The position numbers were made by a program, and so were the translations under genes. The notes beneath the pieces are model-generated. The model had not been told where the DNA came from and searched no databases. It saw only the letters and a program-made list of their open reading frames with translations. From Brachycybe producta (lineage: Eukaryota; Arthropoda; Diplopoda; Playtdesmida; Andrognathidae), in assembly GCA_036925085.1 (NCBI GenBank), contig JAUPFP010000015.1, positions 4,160,426-4,224,425 on the forward strand: a stretch of DNA of 64,000 bases, read 5' to 3'. This document shows, one piece after another, positions 27,501 to 39,500 of this stretch. Positions within the stretch are counted from its first letter, which is position 1, and each line of letters opens with the position of its first letter.

Positions 27501-30500
27501 TTTTCCATAATATAAAAAAAATATATATAAAATAACAATTGCATAATACAGGCAAGTAAAGACAGGAAATGTAGCTACGCCCCACCCACCCTAAAGGGGT
27601 ATAAGGGCACAAGGCAAGTAAAGACAGTAAGATAGTCGTTTGCCCCGCCCCTTTTATGAGGACCGGCAACTTCTAATTGGTTTTGTTATGGGTTCTGACG
27701 TCACGTGCTCCGCCATTTTCAATTTCCAATTGGTTGATATTTGGTCTGACGCTCATAAAAGGGCGGAGCAAACGACTGTATCCCCCCTGTCTTTACATGC
27801 CTGTTTGCATAATATTTAAGTTTGAATTTGGAGATGTAGGTGTTGTTGTTGTTAACACCTTCTACTATTATACTCTTTTTGTCTTAAAATTTAAATTACA
27901 AATTTGAACAAAAACAAGAAAATGCATCTGAATTTGCACGTCCGACCATGAAATTAAGTTATGTGGTTCGGCCATGATTAGGGCTGCGGATTTTTATGCA
28001 ATATCAACCAGAATGTTTCTCAAAATGTGGCCCAAATGGGGAAAATTGAAGCAACAATCCCCATTTAGATTAACGAACAAATTACTTTTTTTTTTCAATC
28101 AAAACAACTAGTTAGAGGCTAGAATTCTAGCTAATAATTGATATTAGTAACCATGCATCTAGCCTCTAACCAGCCTTATTCGTTAAAAGCATAATTGCAG
28201 TTGCTCTAATACCTACTACACAGTACACACCTGATAATTTAAACAATAAACGGTGTTCTACGGAGCCCTGTGAAGGACAAACAAACAATATATCGTCGAA
28301 TTCAATTTATTCAGTTAATAATCTGAAAATATTGAGTTAATACTTAAATATAATTATATAAACTATTGACATTAAAATATTGATTTAGTATTTCAATTTA
28401 AAATATTAATAATTAAAGTCAATTTTTTATTTGGGTTTCATGTCCTTAACTGGATTCCGTATAATTCACCTAAACACATTTACTTTGAATTCATTTAACT
28501 CATGTGTGTGTACAAGGTATAATGATGATTACTTCACACAATTGACATTTGGGGTCACAAATTGAGAAACATTTGCTTGCAAATCCGAGCCCTAATTATG
28601 ATATTTGCAACCTAACATGCACATTTTTGTTACGAAAATGTTTTCCCAAGTTTTACTGTAGACATTTTAGCTTTTTAACATATGGTTTTTCGCTAAATTG
28701 CGCCAGTTTCTAAAACTTGAAGTAGATGCATGAAATCGTTAATAGCCATCCGATAAATTATGATGTATATTAGGTGTTTATGCAACAAATTGCCAGTAAG
28801 TTGCTCGTTTTGTTGCCTTGTTATGACATGAGACACACACACACTATGTATCTTATACATAATTATCATTAAATTAATAATATGTAGGCCTACATTCTAC
28901 GCAACACACGGAAGAGAAGTTCATGAAGAGAAACAAAATTAAAAGTTGAAAAGGAGGACACAACACAAAAATAAACAAGATGGCAATAAAAAGAGGAGGA
29001 GGAGGAGGTGACCTCCAACATCGATTCATTTCCATTTTCCCATAATCCCATGCAATCCAACGATAATTACTAGAAACTTTAGCACTTTTGAGTTTGAGAA
29101 GAAGAAAACTAAGACAGTGTTTATGAGTCTCAATTAAAAAACAAAATCCCCCGCGGCCTTGAAATTTGAATAAGAAATGATCGTCTTTTAAATAAGCCTT
29201 TTTTATATTCTGTTTCTTCCTCTTCCTTCCTCTCTTTCTATCATATAATAAACAGGCATCTCTGTAGACAGCTTCAGAATTTCCTTGGCTCCGCCCCTTT
29301 TTATGAGCGTCATCCATTTCTATTTGGTTTGTTACTGGGTCTCATGTCACATGCCTCCGCCTTTTTTCAATTTCTAAATGGTTGATATTTGGTCTGCCGC
29401 TCATAAAAAGGGCGGAGCCAAAAAAAAATTCTGAAGCTGTCTACAGATGGCTGTTATAATAATCACTCAACTATCAACCATTTTATTTTACAGTCTCAAA
29501 AAAAAAAAAGGTGAGAGTTAACTCTCAAGTGTAATTGTGACAGGCAATTAGAAAACGGAATGAACAGAAGTTGGCTCCGCCCTTTTTATGACAACCGGCA
29601 ACTTCTAATTTGTTGGTTATGTAGTCTGACGTCACATGCTCCGCCCTTTTCAAACGTCGAACCACACAACAAACCAATTAGAAGTTGCCGGTCGTCATAA
29701 AAAGGGCGGAACCAACTTCTGTCCATCCCGATTTCTAATTGCCTGTGAAATTGTGAATTTAAAAAGGTGGGACAGGTTAAAAGCAAAAAAAAAAAAAAAA
29801 AAGATAAATCAAATATCTTCAACTTCTATCTACGAAAAGGTTAAAACTTGAAAAAACGCAAAAAGAACAAGATTTTTCTTTGCAGAATGTGGTAAACCCC
29901 CCCCCCCCCCCCCCCCTTTCCAAAAAAAAAAAGGTTTACCATCGTCGTAATCAAACAGCAACTATTTGCTTATTGCGTGCAAATTCAATGTTGACTCTCT
30001 TCCCTTCACATAGAAAAAAAAAAAAATTGGTTTACTTTTAACACACAACATGGTCAAGGACATAATCCCACGTGTATTGTACATGACCACGTTCACACAT
30101 ACACTCTGTACTTTCACTCACTCAATCATCGATTCATCATACACATTGTAGTTTTCTATAGTTCTCTCTCTTATTCTGTCTCTCACTCACTCTTCATTCC
30201 ATTGAAATACATCATTTGAACTTATTTTGTGTTGTTCATTTTTCAGTAGCAAGAATCCGAAGAAGATAGAAGAAGACAGAAGGAGGAACTTATTTGTTTT
30301 ATCAACAGCAACATTCAACTAACTTTTTGTGTAGAAAAACAACAACAACAAAAATGTGCGAACTAAGAAGGAGGAGAACGCCGACCACCTCAATTATGTG
30401 TTTAATAATCTTCATCATTTGGATTATTAAAAACAGTGAAAGTTGTTCTTGTAAATTAGAACATCCACAGGGTCATTTTTGTACAGCTGATTATGGTAAG

Positions 30501-33500
30501 TACTAATAATAACAAAATAAATTATAAATACAAATTTAAACGTGGTATATATGGTTCCACCGTCAATCTGCAAAACCACCAAAAACCTGCACTAAGTGTG
30601 AATCTGCAAAATTCACCAACATTTATAGGTGTTTTGAATTGTTGCAGATCCCACTAGCAGTTTTTGGTTGCTTTGCAAGAGGCAATTTGCAGATTGACTC
30701 ATTACGCAGATTGACAACGGAACCATATACAATCCAATTAACCAATCAACAACCTATTAATTATCATTTGTTGTACCAAATGTTTACTTACGTATGAAAT
30801 TATCATTGTTATTATACGTGTAGTAGTTGTGTCAACCTTACAAAATTGTCTATATATCTAGAATTTAGCCTCTAAACAGTCTTTCTCGATAAAGCATAAT
30901 TTTGTTTATAGGAATCAGGAGCTCTTCATATCTTATGATGTCACTCTTTGTGCTTTTATTATTTTATGACTGTCATATTATTCTGTATATATACTAGTTA
31001 ATGGAAGTAATATGACAATCATTGTCTTAATAATACTTTGTAAATTTTATTTTTTTTTTGTGACTTTCTGACAAGGTTATGAGCTAGATATGACAATTTA
31101 CTGTCATATGCCAGTTTTTTTATTTTCTTTCAGTAACGACGCGCATTAGCATTTCAAAGCTAAATTAGGAGGAAACATTTTTTTGCTAACGTTGAAACGT
31201 CATCCAAACGTCACCAGAACGAGATTTGTGAGCCAATAACCCAGACCCTCTAACCCCAACCTCCCTCCCTTCCTTCAAAACCAAGCGTTTACGTAATTAT
31301 GATGACGTAATAATTTGACTTCTGAAATCAGTCAAGTGATAAAAAATTAGATGTCGAACTGAACTCACTCACTCTCTCTCCACCCACCCACCACCACCAC
31401 AAGATCTGATATATCAAACCACTTCTCTCAACACTCGAGTCAACAATATCCATTATGCACACAACATAGGGATTATTATTACCATGATTATTTCCTTAGT
31501 AAATAAAGTGATATGTGACTCAATACTGAGGTGTGAACAAAAACGCCCACACAACCATCAATGACATAAGTCACATAACACCACCACCACCACCACCACC
31601 ACCACGTCACCAGGGATCAGAAATTTCTAACCCGTTGGGCAGCTGCTACCTACAAATTATAATAATATATATGGACACGGGAGGTGACACGTACGAGGCA
31701 CAGGCAATTAGAAAACGGGATGAACATAAGTTGACTCCGCCCCCTTTTATGAGGAACGGCAACTTCTAATTGGTTTGTTGTGTGGTTCGACGTTGAAAAG
31801 GGCGGAGCGTGTGACGTCAGACTACAGAACCAACCAATTAGAAGTTGCCGTTTGTCATAAAAAGGGAGGAGCCAACTTATGTTCGTCCCGTTTTCTAATT
31901 GCCTGTGTAGGAGGCTACCCACCTACCTTTAGTGCATTGACTTTGAATGAAAAGTTTTCTTTTCTCGCAAATGATGTCTATAAAGTACAAAAAAGGTGTG
32001 AAAATTTACACCGAACCACTTTTAGTGGTCGAATTCTACTGCAAAATGAACTCAATCGGCATGTCGACAAAACCGACCACTCGAGTCGACTTTTTTTTTT
32101 TTTTGCAGTTCATTCTCAATAACACCGGGACCATTTTCCAACCACTTAAGGGTGGTCGGTTTTGGAGACAAACCGACTACATTTTACGGTCGCACTTGAA
32201 CATCAAAAAGTAGTTCGTGTGAAAAGGGTTTAAAGGTCCGCTTCATACGAGACACTCTCGTGTCGCAACGTTGTGTCACCACGCAAAATGGTAGACGTCG
32301 CGAATTGCTTTTACATGGACCACCGTTGCTGTCAGTGCATTCGACTATTATGACAGGAGGAAGTAAACGGGATTGTTCGCCACTTGACTTGTGGCCGCCG
32401 AACACTCATTGACACTATGGGGAGAGAAGAAGAAAAAAACCCGGTGGTGTGATGGTGTCTCGTGTAAACACCTCCATGGGAATTACTTGGTCTGCTAAAA
32501 ACGAACACAACTTGTGTCGACACACTTTTTGTATCTCGTGTGAAGCAGACCTAAATGAGGATCACTAAGAATCACTCTCAATGCCTCACTGACGGCAAAC
32601 ACCCATAAACTTCACCTTTTTCCATATGAATTATATGAATGTCTGACAATTGCAGCGTTTTGCAGTTTTCTTGTAGTTTAGTTTTCAAATAAATCACAAC
32701 CAAATAAAGGAACAACAACAAAACCCGCTCTCTTCATGAATCATATGAATTCATTCACAAAAACAAAACCTCCTCATTCATGTTTATTTCAGGCAATAAG
32801 GAGATCGGTGTGAAAATTCCTTGAAAGCAGAATTACCTACGTTTTAAATCTGTCGCTCTATATAATATTATTTTAAACTACAAAGTTTGTTAAAAACTAG
32901 AAAAGGAAAAAAGCCTGCGTCAACTAAACATCTTTCATGGCGATGAAAGCTGAACGGTCCACTCTTCTAGTTTCTAACAAAAACACTTTTCTAGTTTCGC
33001 TTAATTTTGATCCTGAAAAGCCGGGTTTATTCATCAAAAGAGGGAACAATGCGAGCGAGCTCGTGTTTAAAAAAGATCGGATGGATGGCGGTACATCAAA
33101 GAAAAGACTTGTTCGTGTCTTTTGTTTAGTTTGGACGATTATTATTGTATTGTTGAAAAGCTCATACAGATTAGATCATTAGAGATAAATCAACTGCGAA
33201 CAAGAACATATTCGCTCCGGTATGAAAGCAAGGGGAAGAATTTCAAGGGAACACGAGCAAACATTGGCATATTGTAGCACTTGAATCTCAAGATCCCTCT
33301 GCCATAGGCCAGGCCAACCGGTTGCTTGCAGAGTATTTGTTGTAATTATAATTGACATGCTTCAGACATTTTGTCTGAAATGCTTTAGTCAATGTGTCTT
33401 ATTTAGTGTGTGCCCGCCCTAAACACCATGTTAATTAAGAGGTGGGGGACGAATCCTAAAAGGTTCTCGAATCCCTCGAATCTCTCTCGAATCCTATATT

Positions 33501-36500
33501 ATTCATTAAGAAGATACAAATAAATGAAATAATATTAAATATTAAATTATTAATAATGAAAAAAAAAACACAATGTGGCTTCACTCAGGGTCGCCACAAG
33601 GTGATATTGGTGATCCGGGTTGCAACAATCGCCTGTTTCTTTTGTTAGTGAAAGCTTCTATTGGATGTCAATGGAGTTAAAACTAATTTTTACCAAAGTT
33701 TTTAACAGTTTTTTTAGCGCGAAGATTCGAGTTTTCGAATCTCGAATATTTTTCAAGATTCGCGGGATTCGAGGATTCGAATGGCCCATCCCTAATGTTA
33801 ATCAAAACAAAAGCCATTTTGGTGTTTGTGACTAAAATCAAAATAACCCTTTTCCTGCCCAATTGACATTCCTTAGATGAAACCGACTTCAACAAAAAAA
33901 AGGTCGTCACGTATTAAGGTTAATTAAAAATTATACAGTTTCACAACATGTACAACACTTTATTGTATGTCCATCCATCCATCCTCCGTTGGTGTTTCGT
34001 CTAAAATTATTAAACCTATAAATGGTCATATAATTTAGATAAAAGGGACGACGACCGCCAACGCAATCACATTAAATTACATTTTCGTGTGATTCTTACT
34101 TAAATAAGGTCACCATTTAAAACCCATTTGTATCAATTTAAACAATTTGACAAATAAAAACTTTGCATTTCAGAAGGAGCCAACAATAAAGAGAAATTGC
34201 GTTAGAAACTAGAAGGGTAAAGAAATCACATGAATAGTTATTTTCATGTTGGTGTGTCTTTAAAGCATCGTTTACACGACGACACTTTTGTGTCTAGATC
34301 AAGTGTATACACCACTTAAGTGTCTGTGTGTAAACAGCACTCAGACTGGTGCCCTTAGACCAAGTTGCAGTGTCCTCAATCTAGATGCAATTCTGGTGTA
34401 GACAGGCCCTTACTCAAATTCAAAAATACCACAAAGAAACTATTTGAAATTAGAATTTAAGCAGTGAAAGTTTATAATAAAAAAACCGCTTCTTTTCTAT
34501 TTCGTTGTGAACATTTTTTTTAAATTATTATACAAGCAGCTAGCTACAATGGCCGCTAGAATAGCCGAGGGGGGTTCGGACCTTCGTCCATATTTACTGA
34601 TTCACACCCTTAATCTAGCTGCTGAACTCTAGTTGAAGCCTAGAGACATGTAGACAGATGCGACACTTTTTGTTGACACTTGATCTAGACACGGGTGTAC
34701 GACACTGCTCTAGCCTCAAAAATTGCAGTACGTGTAGACAGGAAATAATACTTCGCCCACCCAATAAGGGTATAAGGGCACCTCTCATACCGTACTCTCT
34801 ATACAAACAACACCAAGGAACGGCTGAGAAAACAGCCTGGACCCGCCCAGTTGCGGACCCCTAAGAAGACCCTGGACCTACGGGGAAAAGCCATAGGCAT
34901 AAAAACCCGTATTTATCTACACGACGACTTCAATGTCCTTACAAAATTTCCAAAAGGCTACTATTAGAGGTAGGACTAACTAGATGTTTTTTATCACAGT
35001 ATAGACACTGCTCTAAACACAAGTGTAGCCTCTCTCTTGGTGTCGTCATGTATGCAAGCCTTTAAAGTATGCTCTATGTCTCGCGCTTGCAGTAATTTAA
35101 TTATTAGAGTATGGTGCGTGCAACATGACATAATTAACTTGGCCGAATAAAAGATTAAAAGTCGACATGTCAAGATTTAAAAATCTTTTGTAAAAGTCCT
35201 CTGCAGGGCTCCATAATAAACGACACGTTTTGTCCAAGGTTTGTAGAATATTTACAAACCTCTACAAAACCAAGCGTTTTGTCCTATAAGTGAATGGAGA
35301 AAAACAAAAAAGCTCTTTGGATCAACGCCCACGCAAACAAAATACCAAAAAAAATGGTCGCCAACATTTTTTAAATAACCAAGGGGGAATGTGATTAAAA
35401 AAAAAGAGGGTGGTTTCACACAACATTTTAGGCGGTAATACCCTCCAAAAAGGAGGCGGTTCACACACTTTTTGAGGTGCACCCAAGACTCGCCCCGCGG
35501 TCCTGAGAGTCCTAACCAACAACAACAAAAATCACGACCACGACCAAGAGTGTTTCTCCCCCTCCCCCCCCCCCCCTTCTCCCCACCGAAATAAAAAAAA
35601 ACCGATGGTTTAAAAAGATATCCCTTATTTTTTTTCTTTGGAATTTTCGAGTATTGAGGCGTAGTCCACTCACATACTACATTCATATTCTTGTTTTTGT
35701 GTTATTTCCCCCCTCCCCCTTTTTTCTTTCTATATATTCCCCCCCCCCCCTTTCATATACACCACCAAAAAAAAAGAAGAGAAATCTTTCAAGTTTTATC
35801 ATTCTTTCAACAACAACAAAAAAGTAAACTCCCTTTTTTTTGCCATCCATATTCCCTCACTTTTTTTTTTGTATTGCCTGTTTTTTCACATGTGTGCAAC
35901 TGCAACAACAAAAAACCCCCACCCTTCTTCCCGCCTCAAAACGATTTTTCTCACCATCTTTCTTTCCTTCATGACATTCCATAGAAATTGTACCCATAAT
36001 ACATAAGGTTCCATAGGGTTCTTCTTCTTCCTGTTTTTGTGATAAAATAGATTTTCAGAGATCGAACACCAAAATAGATAAATAATGGATTGACGTCTTC
36101 TTCTTTTGTTGAAAATAACAACAACAGCAGCAGCAAACAAGGACCCAGTGGACTCTCTCCATTGTAGTTACTTGCAACAGAAATGCCAGCCACACACCAT
36201 CTGCAAATGGCAACAAAAAGACCAAATAGCAGATTGCCAGATGGGAAGAAAACACAAAATGTGTTTCAAATTCTTTCAAAAGTTGAAGCTGTACTGAACA
36301 AAACAAATGTCCAGTTTGGATTTGTACAGTTGTTTCCAACTGCATGACAAATCTAAACTTCACAATTGTCAAAACATCGTTCCCAAACAAAAAGCTGAAG
36401 GAAGCTCTCCTTCTTCTCAATTCTTTGGTCAAAAGCGTCAGTCAGTTCAAGACCAAATTCTGAAATTTATTGTAAAGTTTGACCTCCTTGCTCAACTGAA

Positions 36501-39500
36501 GTTGCTTGAATAGAATCATGGGACTACTTCCTATCATCCTTAATGCTGAACATGCTGGACACAAAAATGACAAAACCGGAAATAAGATTTCAAAACAATT
36601 AATGAAATTCAAAAATTCTCAACTAATAGCACATTTTTTAAACGCTATCTCGTTTGACTAGATAGTTGATAGTACTGTCGCGATAGTAACAGTTGTTGTG
36701 TAACCGCTTGTAGGAAAATATCCACTTTGTAGGGAAATTTGGCTTCTGTAGGGAGAGAGATGCAACACTGTTGTTGACTCAATGATACCCTGTGAAGTAG
36801 ACGTCACACTGTCATGTGACAGAACTATCACGTTAATTCAAAGACATGTAGACAGTTGGCTATCTTGAGAGTGAACTATCGCCAACTTTCATGACAGCTA
36901 CTCTCGCGAAAGAACTATCGCCACCGTGAAAACGAGGCTTTAGAGTAATTTGTACACGATGCAGAAAGAATGCTTGAGCCAACATTTAAGAAGAAAACTT
37001 ATTAAGCCAGACTGCATATTTGCTTTATGCAGCTTTAAAGCTAAGCTTTGCATTGCTTTCTTTGTAGACAAACGTGTTTGGTCATCCCCAGTTTAATCTG
37101 TTCTCCATAAGGAAAAATAATTCTAAGTATATCTCCTCTACTACAAAAAACCATAACTTTGGCTCCATGACGTCCACACACAAAAAATTCATTCAAGCTA
37201 TTTATAGGATAAATATGAACGATCATATTTACAAACAAACAAACCAAAAAAAAACAAAAAACCTTTGAGAAATAATTTTTGAAAGACCGTGAGAATCAAT
37301 TGTTTTAGCAATGGACACGGGGGGGGGGGGGGGGGGGGGGGGGGGTTCTATTTTGTTTTTAATATTTTGAACATTTCTGAATAAGTGTTTAAAAAAAGCA
37401 AATGAAATGTTTTTTTGAACTGCGAATGTCGACAGTTCATTCAGAACAATTGTAAGCATAATAAAAACGCTCAATTTGTATGTAAATGAGGAAGTTTAAT
37501 ATGGCTTAACATTCACTAATCCCATCTCTCTCCCTTCCGTCATTCAAAATAAAAAAAAGTTAAGAATTAAAATGAGTGACAAGTTTGACAATGAAACCCC
37601 CCCCCCCCCCCACACAAACATTTCATTTGTCAATTGAAGGTATATTCATGTGTGTGTTTTCTAGTATTTTATGGTCCGTGAACCTAGAACAAGTTCTACT
37701 TAGGATTCTTTGTTGTGAATCTTTTGGAAGCAGAGGTGCGGGGTACCTCTACGGTATTTTATCGCCGTCGCAAAGAAAAGAAACGTCCTTCATCTCAAGA
37801 GAAAACACGCTAAATTGCCACGTGTTTACTTCGTCCGTCTAATTCGTTCTTTGTGGATACCACGTGTTCGAATTGTTGGAGCTATCCTACTAACCATAGG
37901 GATCACAAGGGAACAACAATTTCGTCCACGCGTGTTTATTATGTTTATTTGAGAAGAACAACACATAACCAATTCAGTCCAGTAAAGCTAACCACAAGCT
38001 GCGTTTTTCTCCAAGGCACCCTTAAAACATTGTAAAGAAAATGTAAAAGAAGTCTGTTATTTTACCTTAGTCAGACCTTTATAAGAATATTGTTCCCCAA
38101 TTTGGAGCCCATTTAAAAGTAACTTAAAGCATGAAATAGAAAAGGTACAGCGTAGGGCTGCAAGATTTGTGAAAGGAAGATACCGTGTATACCGACAGTG
38201 TATCGTCTTCTATGCTTCAGGAACTACAATGGGAATCATTAGCAGGCCGAAGAAATGACTAAAGCGTTGCCCTTTTCGGACGTTTACCGACATAATTATG
38301 ATAATAAAATTTACTTTTTTGAATTTATGGGTTTTTATGGTCCTCGGAAGTGTGTTGGGCCCTCCTGAGTTCATTTCAGTACTTTTCAGGCCCCACCCTT
38401 CCCTCCTCAAAAAACACCATTTTTCAAACTAAAATGTTCAGACAGATGCTGCCATACACAACATTCTGGTTTATCTTGTAAAAAAAATCGATATTAACAT
38501 CTAAGAAGGGATTTATAATAAGTTAATAACGTGAAGAGATATGGAAAGAAAAAAGTCTATGTTGTAAAATAAACTTAAATCTGCATAATTCAGAATGACA
38601 TGACAGCTAATAAAGACGGTATTTTTTTCGTAAAAAGAAAAAAAGAAAACCCCCCTTTTCCGAAAACTAATAAACATTTTGACAACGTGTCTGTCTGTGT
38701 CTAGTAGAGATATCTTCTTCATCATCATCATCAGCCAAATCTTGGTTGGGGGTTTTTTTTTTCTTCTTCTTCTCTTTCAAAATGTGTGACAACCACATTC
38801 CTTCAAAATATTATTCATGTTATTACAACACATAACGAATGAATGAATCCGGAAAATCGTCTCCAATTTCAAAAGTTAAACATTCCTTCATGGAATAATA
38901 TTTAACAACAACAAAAACACCAAGGAACAACTGGACCAAAATAAATGAATGGAATTTCAAGAAGAGGCTTTTTAAATATGAGTAATGGAGATTTAATGAA
39001 TGAACAACAAAAAACTGCTTTCAATAAACATTCTTTCTTAAGAAAACTATATTCTTTTTTAAAGAATAAAATTTTAGGCGGCAATTCTTCTTGTTTAGAA
39101 ATCTAATTACAGGTTAAGACATCAAAAAAATTGCTTACAAATTTCTTACTCGTTTTTTTTAGAAAGAGAAAAAAAAAAACGTTTAGGGTGGGTCCAGACT
39201 AGAACAGAACACAGAATAGAACATCCGCTGTGGCCGGAGTATCCAAACTTTAAACAGAACATGTTCGAAAAAGTGTTCCCCCAAGTCGGTAACCTTGGCT
39301 GCTGTCATAACCGCTAATGACTGAATGTTCGGGAGGAAATGTTCGCCGAGATGTCCAAACTACGCCTGAACTGAACATCCTTTGATGTGACTGACAAAAA
39401 CCGACAACTGATGGATCGAGGCCAAATAGAACAACGAACAAAATTTGTTACTGTGAAATGTTTGGAAAACGGTCCACACGCGAACATGTTCACAAACAGT

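Noticed and set aside
28874-29317. 147-codon minus-strand frame
   Set aside because: Crosses a foldback element and purine-rich DNA; no family resemblance and no conserved motif.
30294-30353. Longer TIMP N terminus starting at 30294
   Set aside because: The codon there is TTG; the first ATG in frame is at 30354 and gives a normal signal peptide.
31775-32122. Plus-strand frame of 115 codons and similar frames over the foldback elements (29586, 56695, 59954)
   Set aside because: The same peptide text (TSDYxTNQLEVAxRHKKGG) recurs wherever the palindromic MITE occurs and is simply its translation; flanking parts differ at every site.
35252-35686. 144-codon minus-strand frame
   Set aside because: Low complexity G/F-rich translation of C and A runs, no splice or homology support.
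36106-36513. Mixed-composition stretch with several short frames inside TIMP intron 1
   Set aside because: Frames are short and interrupted, and not bounded by matching splice sites; TIMP exons 1 and 2 already join in phase without it.
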